Positions 8,655 through 14,467 of a stretch of 14,799 nt of DNA are shown here, one piece after another. The stretch is taken from contig CAUBUJ010000027.1 of NCBI GenBank assembly GCA_958439155.1, positions 1 through 14,799 of the forward strand. Reading direction: 5' to 3'. The position numbers and the translations under genes are program-made. The notes below the pieces were generated by a model. It worked only from the letters and a program-made list of their open reading frames with translations. It was not told where the DNA came from and searched no databases. Origin of the DNA: an uncultured Veillonellaceae bacterium. GTDB taxonomy: Bacteria; Bacillota; Negativicutes; Veillonellales; Dialisteraceae. The first letter of the stretch is position 1; each line of letters opens with the position of its first letter.

Positions 8655-9674
8655 TTATTTCTCCGTGAGCACGCCCAGTTTCCTCGCCCACAGAAGGAAA
8701 GCGATGAGGACCACCGCCACAATGAGAATGCCCGCGATGAGATTCAAATGAATCACCAGAAGGGCCGTGCAGGAAAAGAACGCGGTAAGGGCGTACATAA
8801 TGAGCACCACCTGCTTCTGGTCGAGGCCTCTGGCGAGGAGCCGGTGATGGAGATGGCGCTTGTCCGGGGAAAAGACGGGCACGCCGGAATGTTTCCGCCG
8901 CACGATGGCCATGAGCGTATCCATGATGGGCACGGCGAGCGCCACAAGGGGCACGATGAGCACCGCTGCCGCCGCTGTTTTCATGGAGCCCATGACGGAC
9001 ACCGCGGCAATGACATAGCCGAGGAACATGGAGCCTGTATCCCCCATGAAAATTTTCGCCGGATTGAAATTATACTGGAGAAACGCCAAAGCCGAACCGG
9101 CCATCGCCACCATGGCGGCGGCGCAGACCCACTGCCCCATCTGGAACGCCAGGAAGGAAATCGTAATGGACGCGATCGCCGCGATCCCTGCCGCCAGACC
9201 GTCCAGCCCGTCGATGAGATTCACCGTATTCACGAAGCCGATGATCCAGAAAATGGTGAGAGGAATGGAAATGAGCGCCGGCAGGTAGAAGAAGCCCACC
9301 AGAGGCAGCCGGAGCCAGTCGATGCGGACCCCGAAAATCACCACGAAAATCGCAGCGGCGATAATCTGCCCGAGAAGCTTCACCTTCGGCGGCAGCGAAT
9401 AGCGGTCATCGAGAATCCCCACAATGATCAGAAAAGATGCTCCCGCGCAGAGCCCGAGAAGCTCCTGGTCTTCAAATCCCACAGTGAGCGCCACCGACGC
9501 GATAAATCCTGCGAAAATCGCCAGGCCTCCCAGACGGGGAATGAGACCGTGATGCACCTTTCGCGCGTCCGGCTTGTCCACCGCGCCGATCTTCACCGCC
9601 AGCTTCTTCACCACCGGCGTCAGCACAAATGTCACAATGAGCGCAGCCAAAAACGTGTACGCATAGGCGAACAA
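8655..9674 (-). CDS. Undecaprenyl-phosphate sugar-1-phosphate transferase (WecA/TagO-like)
   Basis: Integral membrane enzyme of the MraY/WecA/TagO family (339 aa from the chosen start). It moves a sugar-1-phosphate, most likely GlcNAc-1-P, from its UDP carrier to undecaprenyl phosphate, starting glycan assembly on the inner face of the membrane. Family marks in order: DKPDARKVHHGLIPRLGG (33-50), ILDD (D89, D90, Mg-binding), NTVNLIDGLDGLAAG (149-163), FMGDTGSMFLG (209-219, with D212) and the HLHHR loop (274-278). About ten hydrophobic segments. The start is TTG, 6 nt after GGAGGT; the open frame runs 16 codons further upstream without a binding site. The downstream 2-epimerase fits a GlcNAc/ManNAc surface glycan. 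Substrate is inferred, not shown. Confidence 0.9.
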   Translation of the reverse strand: MFAYAYTFLAALIVTFVLTPVVKKLAVKIGAVDKPDARKVHHGLIPRLGGLAIFAGFIASVALTVGFEDQELLGLCAGASFLIIVGILDDRYSLPPKVKLLGQIIAAAIFVVIFGVRIDWLRLPLVGFFYLPALISIPLTIFWIIGFVNTVNLIDGLDGLAAGIAAIASITISFLAFQMGQWVCAAAMVAMAGSALAFLQYNFNPAKIFMGDTGSMFLGYVIAAVSVMGSMKTAAAAVLIVPLVALAVPIMDTLMAIVRRKHSGVPVFSPDKRHLHHRLLARGLDQKQVVLIMYALTAFFSCTALLVIHLNLIAGILIVAVVLIAFLLWARKLGVLTEK

Positions 9675-9712
9675 CGTAACACCTCCTATAAGACAGAGTC
9701 GTTCATAATGAC

Positions 9713-9721
9713 ATTGTAGCA
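9713..9721 (-). promoter_or_regulatory. Extended -10 promoter for the transferase-epimerase pair
   Basis: Minus-strand TGCTACAAT gives TGn plus a good -10, about 39 nt before the TTG start. No convincing -35. It lies directly after the terminator of the preceding gene, as expected for a new transcript. Confidence 0.5.
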
Positions 9722-9754
9722 CAAAAAAAGAGATGGCGAGCGCAAAAGCACCGC
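9722..9754 (-). terminator. Probable intrinsic terminator of the coiled-coil protein gene
   Basis: Minus-strand hairpin with arms GGCGG(T)GC and GCTCGCC (one bulged base), then a short spacer and seven T. It lies about 80 nt past the stop codon of the upstream gene and just before the next promoter. Confidence 0.6.
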
Positions 9755-9833
9755 CAAGTCATAAAGAAAATCATAATTCTCCCCTCTGCCTTCCAGGAAA
9801 CGCCTCCCGGCAAAAGGGAAATAATGAGGCTGA

Positions 9834-10514
9834 TCAAAAAATCTGCCACACCCCGTACGCCGCTGCCACGGGCATGGCAAGGAGCATGAGCGTCACCCCG
9901 AGACATCCTTTTTCAGGGTTCTCCGCCATCCATTTATTGGCCTGCTCCTTCATGGCCTTGTATTCAGAAGTAAGACCCTGGTAAATGCGCCAGAGCTCGC
10001 GGCAGTCCTCTTCGGTCATGCGCTCCTTCTCTTCTTCCTCATCGCCCTCGCTCTCACCCGCTTCCGCAGCCCGGGCCGCGGCCTGCTTTGCCTCTTCTGC
10101 CTCTTTTTTCTCGGCAATGGCCATCTGCTCCCGGATGGGAAGCTTCTCGATGCGTTTCCGCTCCGCCTCTTCTTCCGCCAGCTTCTCCGCCGCCTTCTCG
10201 TGATCCCCTTCGGGATTGGCGTCACACGCGTCCACCGCCCGGAGGAGAGCCTCCTTCAGATGCTGCATGTCCTGGTCATATTTGTTCACCGCCCCAGCCC
10301 ATACATTTCGCTCAATCCGCCGGCGGTAATCATACATCGTGCCTGACGTGGCCTGCTGGAGCAGGTACTCCGTGCTCTCCATGTCAAGGAAAATCTGTCC
10401 CACTTCCTTCTTGTGCTGGAACTTCGATTTCCCTACCTTTACCCAGTACATATATGTAGTAATATGCTCGCGCAGGCTGTCGATGGGCCCCGCTTTCTTA
10501 TGCCCCAGTGCCAT
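9834..10514 (-). CDS. Unrecognised coiled-coil protein with C-terminal membrane anchor
   Basis: 226 aa; I do not recognise a family. Residues 1-95 are mixed and probably helical, with an aromatic patch (TTYMYWVKVGKSKF, 19-32) and several basic residues. Residues 105-170 are extremely rich in Glu, Lys, Ala and Arg, with an acidic run near 155-163; this predicts a long helix or coiled coil. Residues 204-224 are one hydrophobic segment ending two residues before the stop, so it looks tail-anchored with its bulk in the cytoplasm. No signal peptide. The ATG has AGGAGG 5-6 nt upstream and its own promoter and terminator, so it appears to be a single-gene unit. The clean frame and good signals make it a real gene; function unknown. 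Confidence 0.82.
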   Translation of the reverse strand: MALGHKKAGPIDSLREHITTYMYWVKVGKSKFQHKKEVGQIFLDMESTEYLLQQATSGTMYDYRRRIERNVWAGAVNKYDQDMQHLKEALLRAVDACDANPEGDHEKAAEKLAEEEAERKRIEKLPIREQMAIAEKKEAEEAKQAAARAAEAGESEGDEEEEKERMTEEDCRELWRIYQGLTSEYKAMKEQANKWMAENPEKGCLGVTLMLLAMPVAAAYGVWQIF

Positions 10515-10546
10515 GATGTCCTCCTGATTACGATTGAATTATATGT

Positions 10547-10555
10547 ATTATAACA
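10547..10555 (-). promoter_or_regulatory. Extended -10 promoter for the coiled-coil protein gene
   Basis: Minus-strand TGTTATAAT is a perfect -10 with the TGn extension, about 32 nt before the ATG. A second TATAAT (10538-10543) overlaps the expected start-point region. No good -35. Confidence 0.55.
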
Positions 10556-10653
10556 CAGAAGCCCTCCCTTCCCGGGGATGACGCCGCAGGCCGCAGCGGA
10601 AAAATTGTCTCCATGAAACAGGAAAGGCCTGTAAAAATTTCTTCAAGAAGAAT

Positions 10654-10682
10654 TTGACAAAGGGAAAAAGGTCTGCTATAAT
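10654..10682 (+). promoter_or_regulatory. Consensus sigma-70 promoter of the tRNA operon
   Basis: TTGACA (10654-10659) and TATAAT (10677-10682) with exactly 17 nt between: a perfect consensus promoter. The first tRNA base is 13 nt past the -10, leaving only a 5-6 nt leader. A near-palindrome TTCTTC-AA-GAAGAA (10639-10652) abuts the -35. Confidence 0.92.
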
Positions 10683-10694
10683 TTCGTATGTTGT

Positions 10695-10771
10695 CGGGGC
10701 ATAGCGCAGTTTGGTAGCGCACTTGGTTCGGGACCAAGGGGTCGCAGGTTCAAATCCTGCTGCTCCGACCA
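10695..10771 (+). tRNA. tRNA-Pro (anticodon CGG)
   Basis: Full cloverleaf, 77 nt with encoded CCA. The acceptor arms CGGGGCA and TGCTCCG pair (one G-U). The D arm uses GCGC/GCGC, the anticodon stem CTTGG/CCAAG encloses loop TTCGGGA, and the T arm is GCAGG-TTCAAAT-CCTGC. The anticodon at positions 34-36 is CGG, reading the Pro codon CCG. Confidence 0.96.
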
Positions 10772-10778
10772 TCTTTTT

Positions 10779-10852
10779 GCGGGTGTAGCTCAATGGTAGA
10801 GCGCCAGCCTTCCAAGCTGGTTACGAGGGTTCGATTCCCTTCACCCGCTCCA
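10779..10852 (+). tRNA. tRNA-Gly (anticodon TCC)
   Basis: Full cloverleaf, 74 nt with encoded CCA. Acceptor GCGGGTG pairs with CACCCGC; D stem GCTC/GAGC; anticodon stem CCAGC/GCTGG with loop CTTCCAA, giving anticodon TCC (reads GGA and, by wobble, other GGN); T stem GAGGG/CCCTT. Only 7 nt after tRNA-Pro, so both come from one precursor. Confidence 0.96.
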
Positions 10853-10863
10853 TTTTTTTGCAT

Positions 10864-10907
10864 AAAAAAGGACACATTTCCCATTTCGGGAGTGTGTCCT
10901 CTTTTTT
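10864..10907 (+). terminator. Bidirectional intrinsic terminator
   Basis: Stem AGGACACA/TGTGTCCT with an inner TCCC/GGGA pairing. Six T follow on the plus strand (10902-10907) and six A precede it (T on the minus strand). It therefore ends the tRNA transcript from the left and the P-loop gene from the right, which converge here. Confidence 0.92.
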
Positions 10908-10912
10908 ATGCC

Positions 10913-11743
10913 CTACTGACTCACGTCGGTGGTAATATTGATTTTGATTTTTTCCACGTACATGCCGGTGGTGTATTCGATTTCCTTCTGCACCCGGGTG
11001 CGCGCCTCGTGGATGATGCGCTTCACTTTTTCCGGGCTTCCCCCGCGGACGGTCACATCCATGTAGAGACGGATGCCGTTGGTCGTTTCCATCGTTTTCC
11101 GGCTGGTCACTTCCTGGAGAGTAATGTCCTGCTGCATGTCCCGCAGGGAATACGCCGCCAGTGCCGCGATGACCCGGTTCGAGAAGGTGAGCTTGCCGTA
11201 GAAGCTGAATACGGGACGAACTACCGATTTTTCCAGCGTCTCTGATCCCTTTCCATGCTTCCTGTGGAAGAAGGTGCGGAGCGGATCGATGAGGTAGCCT
11301 TTGAATTCCGGCTTGAGCTCCATTGTAGGAACAGGGATGACATGTTTGCCTTCTTTGTGGCGCGCTTCGCTGGCGCGGCGCATTTCTTCCGGCCGGGCAA
11401 TGTCTTCGATGCGGATATACTTCTTCGGCTCATCCAGTCCGAGAGCGGCGGTGATTTTCTTCACCATCCGGTCCGACGTGCCGAGAATGAGAATTTTCGC
11501 CGGGCAGATGATGGCCAGCACTTTCTTCACGTCCTTCACCTGGTCCGGGTCCTGGAAAATGGCGCGGCGCACCGCGGCGATCGGGCTCGCTTCCTTCTTG
11601 GCGGAGCGTCCCGCTACGATGCGGTTCCGGTAAATCAGGATGCCGTCGTCAATGATGCAGGGACATTTATTTTCATACGCCACCACCAGCGCCCGGTCGC
11701 TCTTTCCCGTGCCGGCAGGGCCTACAAAGGCGATTACGTCCAT
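10913..11743 (-). CDS. P-loop NTP-binding protein with Asp23-like C-terminal region
   Basis: 276 aa from an ATG with an AAGGAG site; a longer open frame exists upstream but lacks a binding site. Residues 1-15 contain strand MDVIAFV and a Walker A motif GPAGTGKS (8-15), so it should bind ATP or GTP. A hydrophobic strand KILILGTSD (83-91) could carry the Walker B or sensor role. The C-terminal 55 residues (GIRLYMDVTVRGGSPEKV, then helix HEARTRVQKEIEYTTG and strand YVEKIKINI) resemble the fold and signature of Asp23/Gls24 (DUF322) proteins. No membrane segment. It has its own promoter and shares a bidirectional terminator. The P-loop is certain; the Asp23 relation is by eye only. Role unknown, perhaps envelope or stress related by analogy with Asp23. 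Confidence 0.85.
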   Translation of the reverse strand: MDVIAFVGPAGTGKSDRALVVAYENKCPCIIDDGILIYRNRIVAGRSAKKEASPIAAVRRAIFQDPDQVKDVKKVLAIICPAKILILGTSDRMVKKITAALGLDEPKKYIRIEDIARPEEMRRASEARHKEGKHVIPVPTMELKPEFKGYLIDPLRTFFHRKHGKGSETLEKSVVRPVFSFYGKLTFSNRVIAALAAYSLRDMQQDITLQEVTSRKTMETTNGIRLYMDVTVRGGSPEKVKRIIHEARTRVQKEIEYTTGMYVEKIKINITTDVSQ

Positions 11744-11767
11744 AGTTCTTCTCCTTCTTTTTCTTGT

Positions 11768-11776
11768 ATTATACCA
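11768..11776 (-). promoter_or_regulatory. Extended -10 promoter for the P-loop gene
   Basis: Minus-strand TGGTATAAT: perfect TATAAT with TGn extension, about 25 nt before the ATG. The -35 position is GC-rich and unlike TTGACA. Confidence 0.6.
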
Positions 11777-11840
11777 TGGGCCGGCACGGACCTTCCTGGA
11801 AGCGTCCCCTCCCATTCAGGAAATGCGCAAAATGTCCCAC

Positions 11841-11867
11841 AAAAAAACGGAGCGCCTGCCCCGTTTT
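11841..11867 (-). terminator. Intrinsic terminator of the permease-ACT operon
   Basis: Minus-strand stem AAAACGGGG/CTCCGTTTT (one G-U) with a 6-nt loop, then further T. It lies 17 nt past the ACT gene stop codon. Confidence 0.85.
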
Positions 11868-11884
11868 CTGTCTGGAAAAGGAAT

Positions 11885-12259
11885 TCACCGCTCTGTATAG
11901 TACCCTGCCGCGGCGAGCGCTGCCAGCGCCTTTTCATACTGATCCTTCTTCACCAGCACATAGTCCGTATTGTAGGTGGAAATAGCGAAAATAGAAATGC
12001 GCTGCGCTGCGAGAATCGCCGCGATCTTCGAAAGGATCCCGACCAGGGAAAAATCAAAGGTCCCTTTCAGACGGAATGCGCGCCACCCATCATCGCGGCG
12101 AATCCTATGGGCCGGCACATCCCGGGAAAGGCAGACGAGAGATTTCTCTTCGTCGGTCTGCCCGGTGAATACATAAGGCGCATCCCAATTCACTTCTCCA
12201 TAATTTTCTACCTGGCAGAGGGAAAATTCTCCGTCAATTGTCTCGATATCCATTGTCAT
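11885..12259 (-). CDS. ACT-domain amino-acid-sensing-type protein
   Basis: 124 aa from the likely ATG (a second ATG lies two codons later). The N-terminal half begins DIETIDGEFSLCQV and contains DEEKSLVCLS. The second half is WRAFRLKGTFDFSLVGILSK, then ISIFAISTYNTDYVLVK and a final helix: a clear ACT domain of the small stand-alone ACT_7/CASTOR-like kind. Such domains usually bind amino acids or other small ligands. No catalytic domain is attached. The start is 5 nt after the permease stop with only a weak AAGGGA site, so translation is probably coupled to the permease. It may sense a ligand connected to that transporter; this is inference from position only. Confidence 0.88.
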   Translation of the reverse strand: MTMDIETIDGEFSLCQVENYGEVNWDAPYVFTGQTDEEKSLVCLSRDVPAHRIRRDDGWRAFRLKGTFDFSLVGILSKIAAILAAQRISIFAISTYNTDYVLVKKDQYEKALAALAAAGYYTER

Positions 12260-12264
12260 TTCCC

Positions 12265-13380
12265 TTACTCTATAATAAGCGCCAGCCCATAGAGGGCGGC
12301 AAGAAATACCAGATTCCATCCTGTAAAGAGCAGGAAGTACCGCCCCACGGCAAGGCCCGGCACCTTACTGCAGAGGCGGAAGGAAATAAGGCTTGCCATG
12401 GAGGCAATGAGCGTCCCCAGCCCGCCCAGGTCGGTGCCCACCACGAGAGCCCGGGCATTTTCCGTATACCCTGAAAGAAGCACCGCTGCGGGCACATTGC
12501 TGATGACCTGGGAGAGGAGTACGGCCGCTGCCAGTTCATGGCCCGCCGTGAAGTCCCGGATAACATCAGAGAGAAAGGGCACATGCTGGAGATTGCCCAC
12601 GCCGATGAAAAGGAACGCAAAGAGCAGAAGCAGATGACTGTCCGCGCCGCCAAGCAGCGCCGGCCGCCGCCACACCGCAAGGATCGTCACGAGAAGCGCC
12701 CCTTCCCAGGGAATGAGGCGGAGCACCGCAAGAACGATGATGAGGAAAAGGGCCGCCAGGAGCGCCCCCGCTTTTCGCTGCACCGGTCTTTTTTCCAGCG
12801 CCGCCCTGGCAGGCTCATTCCGCCGGCACCACGCCGCGGCAAGGAGCAGGAAGAACGCCAGCGCCGTGTAGGGAAGGGTCATGCCCAGAAAAGGAAGAAA
12901 TTCCATGTGGTAATGGAAATAGAGGAACAGATTCTGCGGATTCCCCATAGGAAAGAGCATGCTTCCCAGATTGGCAGCCATGGTCTCCCATACCACGGCC
13001 GGCGCGATCCAGTCCCGGCTGCCGCTCCGATAGAGCAGAAGAATCGTCTCCGGCACAAATACGAGAAGCGCCGCGTCATTGGTGATCACCATGGAGGAGA
13101 AAAAAGCGGCCATCGTAAAGAAAATGGAAATCTCCCGGGCCGAGGCGCACTGCCGGAGGAAAAGAAAACAGAGCCGCTCCAGCACGCCGCACTGCCGAAG
13201 GCCTCCGGTGACGATCATGAGGCAGAAAAGGAGGGACAGGAGACGCCAGTCCAGGTACGGCCATATAGCCCGGCCGCTCCCGGCCGCGCCATACGCAGCC
13301 GCCCCGAAAAGCGCCGCCCCCGCCAGATCGGCTCGCCCTTTCAGGAAGGACCCGCTATATTTCCTGAGTCCACTGATCAA
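12265..13380 (-). CDS. SLC13/ArsB-like (ion transporter superfamily) permease
   Basis: Membrane permease, 371 aa from the chosen start, with about ten hydrophobic segments. Two inverted-repeat signature loops of this superfamily are visible: VITNDAALLVFVPE near 98-111 with GNPQNLFLYFHY (146-157) after it, and ISNVPAAVLLSGY in the C-terminal half. These place it with anion/dicarboxylate, citrate or arsenite-type transporters; the substrate cannot be told. The best start is TTG, 6 nt after GGAGGA. The open frame continues 81 codons upstream, but those codons run through an intrinsic terminator and 7-bp repeats and are unlikely to be translated. The ACT gene follows after 5 nt. A somewhat short member of its family. 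Confidence 0.85.
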   Translation of the reverse strand: MISGLRKYSGSFLKGRADLAGAALFGAAAYGAAGSGRAIWPYLDWRLLSLLFCLMIVTGGLRQCGVLERLCFLFLRQCASAREISIFFTMAAFFSSMVITNDAALLVFVPETILLLYRSGSRDWIAPAVVWETMAANLGSMLFPMGNPQNLFLYFHYHMEFLPFLGMTLPYTALAFFLLLAAAWCRRNEPARAALEKRPVQRKAGALLAALFLIIVLAVLRLIPWEGALLVTILAVWRRPALLGGADSHLLLLFAFLFIGVGNLQHVPFLSDVIRDFTAGHELAAAVLLSQVISNVPAAVLLSGYTENARALVVGTDLGGLGTLIASMASLISFRLCSKVPGLAVGRYFLLFTGWNLVFLAALYGLALIIE

Positions 13381-13398
13381 GATGCGTCCTCCTTTCAC

Positions 13399-13430
13399 AA
13401 AAAGAAGCCTCTCCCAGGAAAGGAAAGGCT
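13399..13430 (-). terminator. Intrinsic terminator or attenuator just before the permease gene
   Basis: Minus-strand stem AGCCTTTCC/GGAGAGGCT (9 bp, one G-U) with a 7-nt loop, then TCTTTTTG. It ends only about 19 nt before the TTG start and just upstream of its Shine-Dalgarno. It is either the terminator of a transcript coming from the repeat region, or an attenuator in the permease leader. I see no promoter between it and the gene. Confidence 0.65.
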
Positions 13431-13432
13431 GT

Positions 13433-13481
13433 GTTGGCTCGTGGCTGTTAGCTGTTGGCTTTTGGCTATTAGCTGTTGGTG
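13433..13481. repeat. 7-bp tandem repeat array A (about 7 units)
   Basis: Seven consecutive heptamers close to GTTGGCT (variants CGTGGCT, GTTAGCT, TTTGGCT, ATTAGCT, GTTGGTG) in perfect 7-bp register. It starts directly beside the permease terminator/attenuator. Unit changes are mostly at the first four bases; GCT is kept. Confidence 0.85.
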
Positions 13482-13610
13482 CATCATGGGAGCGGGTCCG
13501 CGGTCTAAGGTCTGAGGTCAGTCGGTGCATCATTGGCGTGGAGTCTAAAGACGGGAGTCGGAAGTCTGAAGAGGAAATAGGAAAGTCCTTTTTATATGCG
13601 GCTTCGCCGC
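13482..13610 (+). repeat. Composite repeat, copy R1
   Basis: Order: a GAGCGGGTCCGC lead, heptamers GGTCTAA/GGTCTGA/GGTCAGT (13502-13522), a spacer with CATCATTGGC, then heptamers of the form AGTCTAA to AGTCCTT (13542-13590), an AT-rich TTTTTATAT, and a hairpin GCGGC-TTC-GCCGC (13598-13610). The same order returns in R2 (direct) and R3 (inverted). Confidence 0.8.
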
Positions 13611-13615
13611 CTCGC

Positions 13616-13650
13616 AGAGCCATCAGCTCTCAGCCGTCAGCTTTCAGCAG
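13616..13650. repeat. 7-bp tandem repeat array B (4-5 units)
   Basis: Heptamers TCAGCTC, TCAGCCG, TCAGCTT, TCAGCAG in exact 7-bp register (13623-13650), with a weaker unit before them. The core is TCAGC with two free bases. A different core from array A and from R1, but the same period. Confidence 0.8.
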
Positions 13651-13669
13651 AAAGAGGATCGCCCTTTCC

Positions 13670-13704
13670 AAGGAACAGTCCGAAATGGGCGTCATCTCGA
13701 GCGG
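13670..13704 (+). repeat. 35-bp direct repeat, first copy
   Basis: Begins AAGGAAC and contains ATGGGCGTCATCTCGA. It aligns without gaps to 14060-14094 with 31 of 35 bases equal by my count. The copies are 390 bp apart, close to the R1-R2 distance of about 359 bp. Confidence 0.8.
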
Positions 13705-13840
13705 ATTCATATGGGATGCCTGCGACAAACCGTTATTCCCTCTTATGAAGCACGGAGTCGAGGCCCTTGTGGCCCCCTTTAGGGTAGATCTTTGGCACAA
13801 AGCTGTCGTGCAGTGAGAGACGCTGCCGGGACCGATGGTA

Positions 13841-13930
13841 CGTCATGAGAGCGGGTCCGCGGTCTAAGGTCGGAGGTCTGAGGTCGGAGGCGGGAATAGG
13901 AAAAGCTCTTTTTTATATTTGGCTTCGCCG
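13841..13930 (+). repeat. Composite repeat, copy R2
   Basis: Same lead as R1 (GAGCGGGTCCGCGGTCTAAG), five heptamers of GGTCTAA/GGTCGGA type (13861-13895), then GGGAATAGGAAAA, an AT-rich TTTTTTATATTT and the hairpin core GGC-TTC-GCC (13921-13929). It lacks the second heptamer block of R1. Confidence 0.8.
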
Positions 13931-13991
13931 TGCATGGACGGGTTGAAAACCAGTGTACACGCAGGCTCATCCCCTCTCAGGCCCTTGGCCA

Positions 13992-14015
13992 GCTCCCCCC
14001 TCAACAGGGGGGAGC
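13992..14015. repeat. GC-rich hairpin, MITE/REP-like
   Basis: Perfect 10-bp stem GCTCCCCCCT/AGGGGGGAGC around loop CAAC. The flanking words (CCCCTCTCAGGCCCTTGGCC before it) resemble a family of dispersed CCCCCTC-type hairpin elements I associate with gut Firmicutes. That resemblance is from memory, not a search. Confidence 0.6.
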
Positions 14016-14059
14016 CCTGTGCAGTGTCATGTTTCCATTTTAGGTTTGTACGCATGCAT

Positions 14060-14094
14060 AAGGAACCGGCCGATATGGGCGTCATCTCGACCGG
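14060..14094 (+). repeat. 35-bp direct repeat, second copy
   Basis: Partner of 13670-13704, with four substitutions. It lies downstream of R2 as the first copy lies downstream of R1, which suggests a duplicated module of about 360-390 bp. Confidence 0.8.
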
Positions 14095-14370
14095 TCGTAT
14101 TTTACGGTATGCGTGTTTCGTATTAGAAAAGTACAGAGCGCAGAGCGGTGGTGCGCCGCCACAAGCAACTGGCGGCGAAGTCCTTATAAAATCTGCCGCA
14201 GGCAGCACCATTTTCCCTCGTGAGCCTGACACCACAGGCAAACTCAGCACCTGGGGCTGCGCGCATGACACCACACGCAGCCTACGCGCCTGAGATCACG
14301 CATTCTGCCTGCAAACCTCAAAATCCCATTCAGCTCCCCGGCCATTCGCAGTCCGGCCGGCCCAAAGGGT

Positions 14371-14394
14371 GGAATGCGGGTCAAGGAGCATTCC
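14371..14394. repeat. Paired hairpin, copy 1
   Basis: Stem GGAATGC/GCATTCC (7 bp) around the 10-nt loop GGGTCAAGGA. The loop is identical in the copy at 14468-14491 while the stem differs in a compensating way. Confidence 0.8.
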
Positions 14395-14467
14395 AAGAGG
14401 TGAGTGATGGCGGGAATTATGGACATGCCTCACGAGCTCCACGAGTTTCAAGCCATTCCCATTGTGC

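Noticed and set aside
10548..10793. Minus-strand open frame across the tRNA-Pro gene
   Set aside because: Its N-terminal part is the reverse complement of tRNA-Pro, a common false protein call. The tRNA and its promoter explain the sequence.
11744..11815. Upstream extension of the P-loop protein by 24 codons
   Set aside because: It would start before the promoter's expected start point and has no binding site; the ATG at 11743 has AAGGAG.
12538..13515. 325-codon plus-strand open frame, Arg/Glu/Lys/His-rich
   Set aside because: Antisense of the hydrophobic permease, which turns Leu/Phe codons into charged ones; no start signal.
13381..13623. 81-codon N-terminal extension of the permease
   Set aside because: Encoded by heptamer repeats and a terminator hairpin. 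The TTG at 13378-13380 has a good Shine-Dalgarno and gives a normal N-terminus.
13433..13650. CRISPR array
   Set aside because: The repeats are 7-bp and contiguous with no spacers of CRISPR length, and there are no cas genes.
13864..14274. 136-codon minus-strand open frame in the repeat region
   Set aside because: Crosses repeat R2, the GC hairpin and the 35-bp repeat; no ribosome binding site or domain.
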